64,000 bases of DNA from an uncultured bacterium (GCA_937139415.1 CAKZPS010000021.1:1-64000); one strand, 5' to 3'. Shown: positions 41,931-51,019, numbered from the stretch's first letter. Translations and numbers: made by a program. Notes: generated by a model not told the origin, from the letters alone.

Positions 41931-42635
41931 TTATCCTCCCAAATACACTCTTTTCACTTCGTCTAAGGATTTGAGTACCTCCGATTCTCCGAACAGTTTC
42001 ACATTACCACTTTCAAGAACGTAAGCATAGTCGGCAATGCCTAACGCGACGAGAGCGCTCTGCTCGACTAAGAGGATAGTCACCCCTTGGTCGCGAATTT
42101 TTTCAATCAACGTATAGAGTTCTCGGACCACAAGAGGGGCAAGACCCAGAGATGGTTCATCGAGGAGCATGAGTTGAGGACGAGCCATAAGACCCCGACC
42201 CAGAGCTAACATTTGCTGCTCTCCGCCGCTCAAAGTTCCGGCAATCTGCTTCCGTCGTTCGGCCAAGCGAGGGAAGAGGAGGTATATTTCTTCGAGGTCT
42301 TTGACAATTTCTTCCCTCGAGGAACGAGAGTACGCTCCCAAGAGGAGATTCTCTTCTACCGTGAGACGATTGAATATTCCCCGCCCTTCGGGCACCAAGG
42401 CTATTCCCAAACGCACTCGTAACGATGGGGAGAGAGAAGTAATGTCTTGACCTCGATAGAAAATTTTCCCTACTGCAGGACGCAAAACCCCCATTACCGC
42501 CTTGAGAGTAGTTGTTTTTCCTGCTCCATTGGCTCCAAGCAGGGTCACAATTTGACCCTCTCTGACCTCTAAACTCACATTGACTACCGCGGGAATCACT
42601 CCGTATTTCACCGTTAAGCCTTCAACCTTAAGCAA
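41931..42635 (-). CDS. livF: Branched-chain amino acid type ABC transporter ATPase (LivF)
   Basis: A 234-residue ATPase. Walker A is LLGANGAGKTTTLKAVMG near residue 34, the signature is TLSGGEQQMLALGRGLMARP near 138 and Walker B is LMLLDEPSLGLAPL near 158. The C-terminal LFGESEVLKSLDEVKRVYLGG is typical of LivF. The TTG start at 42635 overlaps the end of livG by eight bases and has GGAGTGGGTGAT upstream. Confidence 0.95.
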   Translation of the reverse strand: MLKVEGLTVKYGVIPAVVNVSLEVREGQIVTLLGANGAGKTTTLKAVMGVLRPAVGKIFYRGQDITSLSPSLRVRLGIALVPEGRGIFNRLTVEENLLLGAYSRSSREEIVKDLEEIYLLFPRLAERRKQIAGTLSGGEQQMLALGRGLMARPQLMLLDEPSLGLAPLVVRELYTLIEKIRDQGVTILLVEQSALVALGIADYAYVLESGNVKLFGESEVLKSLDEVKRVYLGG

Positions 42636-43404
42636 TCAAATCACCCACTCCTAAGTAGGCTTCAATGACTCGAGAATCATTGCGAATTTCCTCTGGGGTT
42701 CCAAAGGCAATCACCGAACCGTAATCTAATACTTGGATCTTACGCGCTAAACCCATAACGAAAGGCATCCTATGTTCTACAATCATCATGGTGAGACGGA
42801 ACTCTCCATGGATGGTTTCAATGAGATGTGCCAAATCCTCCGCTTCGCTGGTATTCATTCCTGCGGAAGGCTCATCGAGAAGCAACACCTCCGGCTGACA
42901 CATCAGTGCTCGGGCAATGTCCAGTTTTCGCTGCCACCCATAAGGAAGATTGGAGGCAATTTCTTGAGCGAATTCTCTCATTCCAAAGAGCTCAAGGATG
43001 GTTTCTACCCGTTCTTCGATGGCTTTCTCTTCCCGAAAGAAAAAAGGAGTATTGAAAAGCGTCGGCCAAAAACCACACCGAGCATGCATATGCGCGGCAA
43101 TCTTTAAATTCATCTCTACCGTCAAGGAGGGAAACAAGCGCAAATTCTGAAAGGTCCGGGTGAGGCCCAAAGTGGACACTTGATCGGGACGAAACCGGGT
43201 AATGTCTCTCCCTTTAAAGATGATTTTCCCTTTGGACGGTTTGATCACTCCGCTGATCAGGTTAAAAACCGTAGTCTTCCCTGCACCATTCGGACCAATC
43301 AACCCGTAAATCTCCCCACGGGGGAGTTCTAACTCATACCCACTGACCGCCGTAATTCCACCAAAGTGTTTCCACAGGTCAACAACTTGAAGAATCGTCT
43401 CCAC
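42628..43404 (-). CDS. livG: Branched-chain amino acid type ABC transporter ATPase (LivG)
   Basis: A 258-residue ATPase. Walker A is LIGPNGAGKTTVFNLISG near residue 35, LTRTFQNLRLFPSLTVEMNL follows at 80-100, and Walker B is VLLLDEPSAGMNTSE near 170. The signature NLPYGWQRKLDIARAL shows the LivG variant, with LPYGWQ in place of LSYGQQ. The GTG start at 43404 has GGAG eight bases upstream. It follows the binding-protein gene after a terminator-like hairpin. Confidence 0.94.
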   Translation of the reverse strand: METILQVVDLWKHFGGITAVSGYELELPRGEIYGLIGPNGAGKTTVFNLISGVIKPSKGKIIFKGRDITRFRPDQVSTLGLTRTFQNLRLFPSLTVEMNLKIAAHMHARCGFWPTLFNTPFFFREEKAIEERVETILELFGMREFAQEIASNLPYGWQRKLDIARALMCQPEVLLLDEPSAGMNTSEAEDLAHLIETIHGEFRLTMMIVEHRMPFVMGLARKIQVLDYGSVIAFGTPEEIRNDSRVIEAYLGVGDLIA

Positions 43405-43425
43405 TATCTACGCTCCATTCACAAA

Positions 43426-43450
43426 AAAGGGGTGGAAAATCCACCCCTTT
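43426..43450 (-). terminator. Terminator-like hairpin between livJ and livG (probable attenuator)
   Basis: AAAGGGGTGGA and TCCACCCCTTT form a perfect 11-bp stem with a three-base loop (43426-43450), three bases after the livJ stop. Read on the minus strand it is followed by TTTTTTG, a rho-independent terminator shape. Because the Liv genes follow with no visible new promoter, partial read-through is expected. Confidence 0.75.
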
Positions 43451-43453
43451 CCT

Positions 43454-44623
43454 TCATTTAGCAATCTTCGGATCGGACAAGTACTCAGGGGTTACCTGTT
43501 TGATGGTAACAAATTTTCCATTTTTGACCTCAATGACCGCTACCGACTTGTTGGGCACTTGATTCCCTGCCTCATAGGAAATAGTTCCTGAAACCCCTTC
43601 AAAACCCTTGATCTGGGCCAATCCTTCGGGGATCTTTTTGGGATCGTCACTCCCCACAAGCTCAATCGCTTTAGCCAAAACTTTCACGGCATCGTATCCT
43701 AAAGTGGCAAAAGCGTTTTCCGGTGCAGTACCAAACATTTCCTGGTAAGCTTTTTTGAAACCTTGGACAATCGGAGTCTCATCCTCTAAGGACATGTGGG
43801 TAGCAAAAATCACGCCTTCTGCTGCCTCGCCACCGGTTTCGACAAGGAGTGGAGTATCAAAGCCGTCCTCTCCCAACATGGGCACCGTAACCCCGCCTTC
43901 CCGGAGCTGCTTGGCGATGAGTCCACAATTCGAAGGAATGGCTCCCACATACACGAAATCGACTTTACCTTGATCTTGATACTCTTTCAAACGAGCGACC
44001 ATGCTGGAAAAATCGGTCCAGCTCGTCTCGAAGTAATCCTCATAAACCACTTCTCCACCATAGTTTTTGAGAGCATCGGCGAAATAGGCACACACGGCTA
44101 CGCTGAAGTCGACCGCGGTATCAACCCAGATCGCCCCTCGCTTCAAGCCCAAATCGCGCACTGCGTATTCTGCAATAGCCGCTGCCTGGGCGTTATCTCC
44201 GAAACAAACCAACCATGCACCGGTTCGCTCGGGAATGCGGGGATGAGTGGCTCCCGGAGTGATGAAAGGAATACCGTACTCACGAGCCAAGGGGGCAGCA
44301 ATATTGACCCAGTGAGTATCACAGTATCCTATCAAGGCGGAAACTTTTTCATTCTCGATGAGTCGAATAACTGCTGCCACCGTTTCTCCTTCATCCGCCT
44401 TGGTATCCACGATTTTCAACTCGATGGGTCTTCCCAAAACGCCACCGGCCTTATTGATTTCCTCGGCAGCGAGCTTTGCTCCATTGGTCGCAGGGGTATC
44501 GATAGAGGCCCATGGACCGGTTAAACCCATCACCACACCAATCTTCACCGGTTCCGCGGCACAGACACTCCCAGCCATCCCCACCAACATAACTACCACA
44601 AGAAGAGCCATAAACTTCCTCAC
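43454..44623 (-). CDS. livJ: Branched-chain amino acid type ABC transporter substrate-binding protein
   Basis: About 389 residues. The signal peptide MRKFMALLVVVMLVGMAGSV ends VCAAEPVKIG. The receptor-family ligand-binding region includes KIGVVMGLTGPWASIDTPAT and GAKLAAEEINKAGGVLGRPI, the Leu/Ile/Val-binding protein hallmark. The GTG at 44623 has GGGAGGTG upstream; the TTG at 44638 lies before that site. The ligand may be an amino acid, amide or small peptide. It is preceded by a strong promoter and followed by a terminator-like hairpin. Confidence 0.93.
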   Translation of the reverse strand: MRKFMALLVVVMLVGMAGSVCAAEPVKIGVVMGLTGPWASIDTPATNGAKLAAEEINKAGGVLGRPIELKIVDTKADEGETVAAVIRLIENEKVSALIGYCDTHWVNIAAPLAREYGIPFITPGATHPRIPERTGAWLVCFGDNAQAAAIAEYAVRDLGLKRGAIWVDTAVDFSVAVCAYFADALKNYGGEVVYEDYFETSWTDFSSMVARLKEYQDQGKVDFVYVGAIPSNCGLIAKQLREGGVTVPMLGEDGFDTPLLVETGGEAAEGVIFATHMSLEDETPIVQGFKKAYQEMFGTAPENAFATLGYDAVKVLAKAIELVGSDDPKKIPEGLAQIKGFEGVSGTISYEAGNQVPNKSVAVIEVKNGKFVTIKQVTPEYLSDPKIAK

Positions 44624-44650
44624 AATCCCACCTCCCAATGTGTTTTTACT

Positions 44651-44679
44651 TTTATACCGAGAAAGGCCACTAAAGTCAA
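44651..44679 (-). promoter_or_regulatory. Sigma-70-type promoter of the liv operon
   Basis: On the minus strand TTGACT (44674-44679) is followed by a 17-base spacer and TATAAA (44651-44656), 27 bases before the livJ GTG. The -35 box overlaps the stop codon of the upstream isoaspartyl peptidase gene. Confidence 0.75.
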
Positions 44680-45578
44680 TTCCTTTTCAAGAAAAAGGGC
44701 CTCTCCATATCCTCCTTCCAGTAGGCAAAGAGGAGAGTTCCTCCGTTCTCTCCCCATCCGACACTTCCATCTTTCCTCACCGCAATTGCTCCACAAAAGA
44801 CTCCAAAACGGCGCGCCAATTCCATGCCTCGATCCACTGCCTCTTGAGCACTCCAATGTTCCATCCATTCGCCGATTTTGCGGGCTAAACCCAGGCGGAT
44901 AATTTCCTCACCTTCTCCGGTCATGGAAACTCCTCCCCATTCACAGGCAAAACATCCGCACCCTACGATGGGGGAATCCCCGACGCGTCCAGGGAGCTGC
45001 ATTTCTATCCCACCCGTTGAAGTCCCCGCTGCTACACGTCCTCTCCCATCTAATGCCACGGCACCGACCGTCCCCAAGTGAAGCCGGCGCACTTTCTCTT
45101 GGGCCCTCTTGAGATAGAAATGGTAAATGAAATCCGTCTCTTTTTTGGCCTTTTCAATAGACTTTTCCAAAGTCTTTATGGTGAGGTCGGCCACCGGATT
45201 ATATGGCTCAAAGCCCAAGAGACGGGCGAAGAGATTCGCTCCCTCACCTACGAGGAGCACATGATGGGTTTTCTCCATAACTGCCCGTGCTACGGAAATG
45301 GGGTTTTTGATGTTTTTGATCGCTGCTACTCCACCACAGGAAAAATCATCCTTCATGATACTCGCCGACATCTCCACTTCTCCCAAGAGATTGGGGAAAG
45401 AACCGGTACCGGCATTGAGGCGAGGATCGTCTTCTAAAACTTTTACCACCTCTTCCACGGCGTCAACCGCCTCTCTCTCTCGCAACGCCTCTCTACCTCG
45501 CTCGCAGGCACGGGTCAGGCCGTCGTAGGCATCCGGTATCTCATCCTTGCAAATTCCACCATGAACAATAATGAGCAT
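44676..45578 (-). CDS. Isoaspartyl peptidase / L-asparaginase (Ntn-hydrolase, plant type)
   Basis: A 300-residue Ntn-hydrolase precursor that would self-cleave before Thr170 in HLGTVGAVALDGRGRVAAGT. The N-terminal VHGGI and LNAGTGSFPNLLGEVEMSAS also fit the family, as does GGIEMQLPGRVGDSPIVGCG in the beta subunit. It releases Asp from beta-aspartyl peptides or deaminates Asn. No signal peptide is seen. Its 3' end contains the liv promoter, and it lies 36 bases after the MalG-like gene. Confidence 0.92.
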   Translation of the reverse strand: MLIIVHGGICKDEIPDAYDGLTRACERGREALREREAVDAVEEVVKVLEDDPRLNAGTGSFPNLLGEVEMSASIMKDDFSCGGVAAIKNIKNPISVARAVMEKTHHVLLVGEGANLFARLLGFEPYNPVADLTIKTLEKSIEKAKKETDFIYHFYLKRAQEKVRRLHLGTVGAVALDGRGRVAAGTSTGGIEMQLPGRVGDSPIVGCGCFACEWGGVSMTGEGEEIIRLGLARKIGEWMEHWSAQEAVDRGMELARRFGVFCGAIAVRKDGSVGWGENGGTLLFAYWKEDMERPFFLKRN

Positions 45579-45614
45579 GATGACGTCACCCTTTCTGCAA
45601 TAGTGAGTGTTCCT

Positions 45615-46475
45615 CTATCCTTTCACTGCTCCAGAGAGCAATCCTTCCACAATATACCTCTGAAAGAGGAGCGCAATCAGCACCGGAGGCAAAGCGGCCA
45701 AGACTCCCCCGGTAGCCATCATCCCAAAATCGATCGAATGCCGTCCCGAAAACTCGGCAATCGCTACGGGAATGGTTTTTGCCTGCAGAGTGGAAGTCAA
45801 AATGAGGGCAATGAAAAACTCTTCCCAGGACATGAGAAAAGCAAAGAGGAGAGTAGCCACGATTCCGGGCAGAGACAAGGGAAAAATCACCCTGAAAAGA
45901 GTACCCAAATGAGTACATCCATCTATTTTCGCCGCATCTTCAAGATCTCTCGGAATGGTATCAAAATAGGTTTTCATCATCCAAATGACAAACGGCACTA
46001 AAATTGCCGAGTACACCAAAATTAAGGCGCCTTTGGTATCGAGCATGCCCAATTGGCTCAAATTTTGATACAAGGGAATGATAAAGGCAATCGGGGGAAG
46101 CATATAGGAAAAGAGGAGTAAAAAGAGAACCCTCTCTCTTCCTGGAAAACGCAGGCGGGAAAAGGCATAAGCGGCAAGCGAGCCGAGGAAAACACAGATA
46201 ACGGTAACCGCCAAAGCAATCGAGAAGCTATTCCACATAATTTTGCGAAACTCGCTCTCCGGTCCCTGAGAGAACAAAATACCCCCGTAACGGGCAAAGG
46301 TGGGATGACGGGGAATCCAGCGGAGAGGGATGGCCAAGAGTTCCTTGAGCTCGGCAATGCTTGATAGGAAAAGCCAGGCTAAGGGAGCAAGAATAAACGA
46401 GGCCAAAAGGAGTGCCCCACAGGCAATACCGATTTTGTACCCCAGCGACTTACTCACTTTCTCCTCTCTCCTCAA
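45615..46475 (-). CDS. CUT1-family sugar ABC transporter permease (MalG-like)
   Basis: A 286-residue permease with six membrane segments. The EAA loop is EDAAKIDGCTHLGTLFRVIF near residue 180, where Cys replaces the usual Ala/Ser after Gly. The C-terminus RYIVEGLLSGAVKG is typical. It overlaps the MalF-like gene by four bases. As with the first CUT1 set, no ATPase is encoded nearby. Confidence 0.93.
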   Translation of the reverse strand: MRREEKVSKSLGYKIGIACGALLLASFILAPLAWLFLSSIAELKELLAIPLRWIPRHPTFARYGGILFSQGPESEFRKIMWNSFSIALAVTVICVFLGSLAAYAFSRLRFPGRERVLFLLLFSYMLPPIAFIIPLYQNLSQLGMLDTKGALILVYSAILVPFVIWMMKTYFDTIPRDLEDAAKIDGCTHLGTLFRVIFPLSLPGIVATLLFAFLMSWEEFFIALILTSTLQAKTIPVAIAEFSGRHSIDFGMMATGGVLAALPPVLIALLFQRYIVEGLLSGAVKG

Positions 46476-47362
46476 TACTCGATTTGACGTTTGAGCGTTT
46501 TGGTATAGAGATAAGCGAAAAGTGCCACTACCATCGTGATAATATACGATAAAGCGGCACCTTTACTAAAGTGGAGAAATTTAAAAGCCTCTTGATAGGC
46601 TAAAAAGGAAATCACCTTGGTGGCGTTTGCTGGCCCCCCTTGGGTCATGATGTAGACTACATCGAACACCCGGAAAGCGTCCAAAGTTCGCAGGACTAAA
46701 ACCACGTTTACGGTGGGTAAAAGAAGGGGCATGGTAATACGCCACAGGGTGACGAAACGGCCTGCTCCATCGACTAAAGCTGCCTCATAGAGTTCGCGAG
46801 GGATGGTCTGCAAACCGGCCAAAAGGAAGAGAGCCACGAGGGGGGTAACCTTCCACACATCGGCGATGATCACCCCGTGCATGGCGCTCCACGGTTGGGT
46901 GAGCCAAGGTCGATAGCTCTCTAAAATCCCCACTTGGGTCAAAAAGGCATTCAAGGCACCGTAATTGGCATTGAAAATCCACTTCCACATGATGGCACAT
47001 ACGGTAATAGGCAGAGCCCAAGGTAAAAGGAGGAGACTCCGCAAAACCCCTCGCCCATAGAATTTTTGGTGTAAAAGCAACGCAATGAAAAAGCCCAAAA
47101 GCATCTCGAGAGCAATGGAAACCACGGTAAAATAAGCGGTGCGTCCCATAGAGGTCCAAAAGTATCCACTCCGCAAGATTTCGGCATAGTTCTTGAAACC
47201 GACAAAGGGTGTCCCCATTGCCCGACGGGTGAGATCGACTTGGAAGAGACTCAAGAGGAAAGAAGAGAACACCGGGTAAAAAATAACGAGAGCAATGAAA
47301 AGGAAGGACGGCGCAATCAAAAACCAGGCAAAATATGCTTCTCTCTTTTGAAAGGACGACAT
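46472..47362 (-). CDS. CUT1-family sugar ABC transporter permease (MalF-like)
   Basis: About 296 residues, six membrane segments. The EAA loop is YEAALVDGAGRFVTLWRITM near residue 200, and VVYIMTQGGPANATKVIS near 245 is the MalF/UgpA hallmark. ATG 47362 is preferred; the TTG at 47374 would start inside the hairpin. The ribosome site (AGAGG) is weak and close, so translation may depend on coupling or on melting of the hairpin just upstream. Confidence 0.92.
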   Translation of the reverse strand: MSSFQKREAYFAWFLIAPSFLFIALVIFYPVFSSFLLSLFQVDLTRRAMGTPFVGFKNYAEILRSGYFWTSMGRTAYFTVVSIALEMLLGFFIALLLHQKFYGRGVLRSLLLLPWALPITVCAIMWKWIFNANYGALNAFLTQVGILESYRPWLTQPWSAMHGVIIADVWKVTPLVALFLLAGLQTIPRELYEAALVDGAGRFVTLWRITMPLLLPTVNVVLVLRTLDAFRVFDVVYIMTQGGPANATKVISFLAYQEAFKFLHFSKGAALSYIITMVVALFAYLYTKTLKRQIEY

Positions 47363-47372
47363 GCCTCTACCC

Positions 47373-47396
47373 AAGGCGGGAGAAAACTCCCGCCTT
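47373..47396 (-). other. Intercistronic hairpin between binding-protein and MalF-like genes
   Basis: AAGGCGGGAG and CTCCCGCCTT form a perfect 10-bp stem with a four-base AAAA loop (TTTT in the RNA sense). It lies six bases after the binding-protein stop and 10 bases before the MalF-like ATG. No U tract follows. Confidence 0.75.
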
Positions 47397-47402
47397 CACC
47401 TC

Positions 47403-48659
47403 CTAATATTTCGCCATAATCTCTTTGGTCCGCTCGACCGCATCATTGAGCGCATTCTCTACGCTCTTTGCTCCGGTGAGCGCCGCTTGCAACTCCTCAC
47501 TGAGAACCAAGGAAAATTGTGAATACCAGGGTACCTGGGGTCGGTCAAAAATGTAGTGAATCTGTTCTTTCGCCACTTGAACCACTTCTCCCTGCTGGGC
47601 AATGAGCTCGGGGTCATCGTAGAGCGACTTCCAAATGGGGAGGGCATTTTGGCTATACTTCTTCTGCACCTCTTTACTCGCTAAGTAACTCACGTATGCC
47701 CATGCTTCGTCGGGGTGCTGACTCGTCTTCATGATACTCAAACCCATCCCCCCGTTACAGGTGGCACTCCGTTTTCCGTCCGGAAAACCGGGAATGACCG
47801 CTAACACCGCATCCCCAGCAATTTGCGATTCCTGGGGGTCGTTCGCCAAATTGTACATGTAGGTCCAGTTGAGTCCGAAGGCGGCTTGTCCTGCGGAGAA
47901 CACCCGTCGCACTTCTTCATAGAAAGATTCAATACACGCAGGGTTGAAGAGACCTTCTTTCAAATTATCGATCATGAAGCGCAGGGCTTCTTGGGGTTTC
48001 CCCTGGTTCAGGATCGGGTTTCCTGCTTCATCGAAGAGTTTCCCATTCATCGCTTCCACATACTGTAACCATTGGATGACCACTGCCTCTCCCTGACCCC
48101 AAGCATCGATGATGGGATACTCGACAATACCTTGGGCTTTCATTTTCTTGGCATAGTCGATCACTTCCGTCCAGTACTGGGGTGGTTGTCCACCGATTGT
48201 CTCTAACATCTTACGGTTATAGAAAAAGTACTGCCAGTCATTGAGCCAAGGCATGCCGTAGAGCCGACCCTTATAGGTCACCGAAGAGAGGACCTCGGGG
48301 AAAATATCCTCGCGATCCTCGGGAGCGAGTCGCTCGGTGACATCCAAAAGCCACCCTGCTTCTACGAACTCGGCCGGCCAGATACAGTCGAGGAGAATCA
48401 CGTCATACGTCCCCGCACCGCTTGCCGCAGCAACTACGATTTTGTCGTGTAATTCTTCATAGGCGACAAAGGCGAGATTCACCTCAACCTCAGGATGTGC
48501 CTTCACAAACTCTTCGGTCATCGCGCGGATATCACTCTCCTGATACCCGGCCTGTTTCATGAAAAGACCACTCAAGGTGACTTTCCCATACCCTCCGCTG
48601 GCCAAAAGGAGTACTCCTCCCAGAACCAAAAGAACCACGAAAATCTTTTTCACCTTCAT
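47403..48659 (-). CDS. CUT1-family extracellular sugar-binding protein
   Basis: About 418 residues. The signal peptide MKVKKIFVVLLVLGGVLLLA ends near SGGYGKV. The SBP_bac_1 fold shows YDVILLDCIWPAEFVEAGWL near residue 90 and LYGMPWLNDWQYFFYNRKML near 145, with CNGGMGLSIMKTSQHPDEAW later. ATG 48659 is close to GGGAGGG; a GTG two codons downstream (48653) is at a better distance. Upstream in-frame codons to 48683 are less likely. No lipobox is seen. Confidence 0.93.
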   Translation of the reverse strand: MKVKKIFVVLLVLGGVLLLASGGYGKVTLSGLFMKQAGYQESDIRAMTEEFVKAHPEVEVNLAFVAYEELHDKIVVAAASGAGTYDVILLDCIWPAEFVEAGWLLDVTERLAPEDREDIFPEVLSSVTYKGRLYGMPWLNDWQYFFYNRKMLETIGGQPPQYWTEVIDYAKKMKAQGIVEYPIIDAWGQGEAVVIQWLQYVEAMNGKLFDEAGNPILNQGKPQEALRFMIDNLKEGLFNPACIESFYEEVRRVFSAGQAAFGLNWTYMYNLANDPQESQIAGDAVLAVIPGFPDGKRSATCNGGMGLSIMKTSQHPDEAWAYVSYLASKEVQKKYSQNALPIWKSLYDDPELIAQQGEVVQVAKEQIHYIFDRPQVPWYSQFSLVLSEELQAALTGAKSVENALNDAVERTKEIMAKY

Positions 48660-48681
48660 CCCTCCCTCTTCCATTTCTCCC

Positions 48682-48690
48682 ATTGTAACA
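48682..48690 (-). promoter_or_regulatory. Extended -10 promoter element for the second CUT1 operon
   Basis: On the minus strand TGTTACAAT (48682-48690) is an extended -10 (TGnTACAAT), 22 bases before the binding-protein ATG. No clear -35 is needed for this class, and none is seen. Confidence 0.45.
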
Positions 48691-48753
48691 TATTTTCCCT
48701 CGCAGACTCCCTCCTTAAAAGCTCTCTTTGTTTCAAAATTGGGAAAATTGCAT

Positions 48754-48759
48754 TATAAT
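48754..48759 (+). promoter_or_regulatory. Candidate -10 element of the chemoreceptor gene
   Basis: A perfect TATAAT lies 34 bases before the chemoreceptor ATG. The hexamer 17 bases upstream (TTTCAA) is a weak -35. The ribosome site GGGGGG is G-rich and unusual. Confidence 0.45.
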
Positions 48760-48793
48760 GAGCAAAAATGATACGTAAAGGGGGGGTAAAAAC

Positions 48794-50983
48794 ATGTCTT
48801 TTTTTCACTTCACCCTCAAGGGGAAGCTCTTAGCGTATTTTCTCCTCTTCACCTTGGTGCCCTTTTTCCTCGTGGTGTACCTGGGAGTAACCCGCTTCGA
48901 GCGAACCCTCACCGAGCGAGAAATCGCGAACGGAAAAAACCTCACCATCGCTCTCGAGAATAACCTCATCCATTTTTTCCATAGTTTCCTCGAGGAAACC
49001 AATCTCGTAGCGAAAGCCTTGGAAGAAAGAGGAGAAAACGGGGAAAAGGGAGCACTCCTCAAAAAGTTTGTCGAGAATGAACCTCTCTTTATCTCAGCCT
49101 CATTCACCGACTCTGAGGGTATCCAAATCGCCGACTCGCAAGGAAGGGGTATAGGAGAGGATAAAAGCGGAAGCGAATGGTTCCAAGCTTCGGGGAGAGA
49201 GAAGAAACTCTTCCTCTCGGACGTCCGCTACTCTAAGGACCTCGGGATACACACGGTCAACGTGAGCGCCCCAGTATACGATAAGGAAGGGAACTTCCAG
49301 GGAGTAGTAACCGCTCGGATTGACTTAGAAGCTCTCCACAAGCGACTATCCGAAGGGATTACCATCCTCAAGACCGGCTACTTTTACCTCTACGACGTAC
49401 GGAATAAAAAGATGGTCCTCCACCGGGATAAAGACTTCTGGGGGAAAAGTTTTGCGGAGATCGATCCGAATCTCCGCTTCGTGGATGAAGAGCTCACTCG
49501 GAAAAAAGAGGGAGTACTCCAATACGTGTATCAAGGGGAGGAACGGATTGTCTTCTTCCAGAGCTTTGAGGCGTATGGCAATTTTTCCGGAGAGAACTTC
49601 AAAGACTGGCGCATCGCTGCGGTAGCCCCCTTCGCCGAACTCCGGGAACCGGTGACCGAGATGTTCCGCTTCATCCTCATCTTGGCCGGGGTTGTCGTGG
49701 CAGTGGTCGTAATTCTCTCTCTCCAGATCGCTTCCTCCCTGGCCTCACCCATCCGCCGTGTGGCCCAGGCCCTCGCCAAGGTGGCCCAAGGAGAACTGCG
49801 GGTGGAGGTAGAAGAGTACCGCAAAAACGACGAAATCGGAACCTTAACCGCTTCCCTGCGAGAAATGGTGGGGAATCTCCGGGAGCTTGTGAGGAGCACC
49901 TTGAACGTTTCCTCGCAACTTGCTGCCTCAAGCGAAGAACTCTCCTCTTCAGTGGAGGAAGTCTCCAAAGCCACCCAGGAGATCGCGAAAACCATGAGTC
50001 AGGTAGCCGATGGTTCAACCCGTCAGGGAGAAGACCTGCAAACCCTGAGTACTCACGTCGAAGAAATTGCCAAAATGGCGGAGAAAATCCAGAGCGAAAC
50101 CAAAGAACAGTCCCACCGCGTCAACGTGGTGATGGAAGAGCGTCTCGGTGAGAACACCAAAGCCCTGCAGAGTATTAAGAGAGAAATCGAAGGAGCCACC
50201 AAAATGGGTGACGAGGTAGGCCAAGAAGCGCAAAGGGGGAAAGAACTCCTCTCCGTTCTCATCGAAGAGATCACCGCCATTTCCCGCGCTACCCAAGAAG
50301 TGGCTCGCAGTATCGGTGGCTTAGAATCCCGTTCCCAAGAGATTGGGCGAATCGTGGATGTGATCTCAGGAATTGCCGAGCAGACTAACCTCCTTGCCCT
50401 GAATGCTGCCATCGAGGCGGCGCGGGCTGGTGAAGCAGGACGAGGCTTTGCGGTAGTAGCTGAAGAAGTGCGTAAACTCGCCGAAGGGTCAGCGCAGGCA
50501 GCGCAGCAGATTGCCGGTCTCATTAGCGAAATCCAAAAGGAGACCCAGGGCGCGGTGAAGAACATGGAGAACGCTCAGCACGAAGTCGAGGAAGGAGTGA
50601 AAAAAGGAGAAACCGTTGCCCAGAGCTTTGCCCAGATCCTCGTTACCGTGGGAAAGGTAGCGGAGAATATCCGGCAAATTGCTTCCGCCTCTCGGATCCT
50701 CGATAAGGCACAAGAAGACCTCTTGCAGGTTCAAAGAGAGAGTACTACCGCCATGGAGCATGTCGCTCAGAACGTGGAACAGGTGACCGCTTCCATAAGC
50801 GAGGTGACTGAGCGGGTGAGCTCCATCGCCGCCGTAGCTGAAGAAAATGCTGCTTCCTCCGAAGAAGTATCCGCTTCAACCGAGGAACAGAGCGCTTCTC
50901 TCGAGGAAATCACCTCCGCTACTTCGTCACTGGCCAAACTAGCGGAAGAATTGCAGAAAACGGTGAGTGTGTTCCAAGTCTAA
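48794..50983 (+). CDS. Methyl-accepting chemotaxis protein with periplasmic dCache-type sensor
   Basis: A 729-residue receptor. TM1 (about residues 12-32, [20 protein letters not shown]) precedes a Cache sensor region of about 250 residues ([20 protein letters not shown], then [20 protein letters not shown]). TM2 (about 292-315, [20 protein letters not shown]) is followed by HAMP ([20 protein letters not shown]). The long signalling coiled coil carries the tip motif [18 protein letters not shown] near residue 535. No other chemotaxis gene is in the window. Its ligand may be one of the sugars or amino acids taken up by neighbouring systems; that is inference. Confidence 0.95.
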   Translation: MSFFHFTLKGKLLAYFLLFTLVPFFLVVYLGVTRFERTLTEREIANGKNLTIALENNLIHFFHSFLEETNLVAKALEERGENGEKGALLKKFVENEPLFISASFTDSEGIQIADSQGRGIGEDKSGSEWFQASGREKKLFLSDVRYSKDLGIHTVNVSAPVYDKEGNFQGVVTARIDLEALHKRLSEGITILKTGYFYLYDVRNKKMVLHRDKDFWGKSFAEIDPNLRFVDEELTRKKEGVLQYVYQGEERIVFFQSFEAYGNFSGENFKDWRIAAVAPFAELREPVTEMFRFILILAGVVVAVVVILSLQIASSLASPIRRVAQALAKVAQGELRVEVEEYRKNDEIGTLTASLREMVGNLRELVRSTLNVSSQLAASSEELSSSVEEVSKATQEIAKTMSQVADGSTRQGEDLQTLSTHVEEIAKMAEKIQSETKEQSHRVNVVMEERLGENTKALQSIKREIEGATKMGDEVGQEAQRGKELLSVLIEEITAISRATQEVARSIGGLESRSQEIGRIVDVISGIAEQTNLLALNAAIEAARAGEAGRGFAVVAEEVRKLAEGSAQAAQQIAGLISEIQKETQGAVKNMENAQHEVEEGVKKGETVAQSFAQILVTVGKVAENIRQIASASRILDKAQEDLLQVQRESTTAMEHVAQNVEQVTASISEVTERVSSIAAVAEENAASSEEVSASTEEQSASLEEITSATSSLAKLAEELQKTVSVFQV

Positions 50984-50990
50984 ACTCCTT

Positions 50991-51014
50991 TTGCCCACCT
51001 TGCAAGGTGGGCAA
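50991..51014. terminator. Shared palindromic terminator between chemoreceptor and manC-type genes
   Basis: TTGCCCACCTT-GC-AAGGTGGGCAA is a perfect 24-bp palindrome in the 36-base convergent gap. It is followed by a short T-containing stretch (GCCTTT) on the plus strand and preceded by AAAAGG-type sequence on the other, so it can end both transcripts. Confidence 0.75.
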
Positions 51015-51019
51015 GCCTT

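Noticed and set aside
43796-44524. A 242-residue plus-strand open frame
   Set aside because: It is fully antisense to the livJ-type binding-protein gene, whose signal peptide and receptor motifs are clear.
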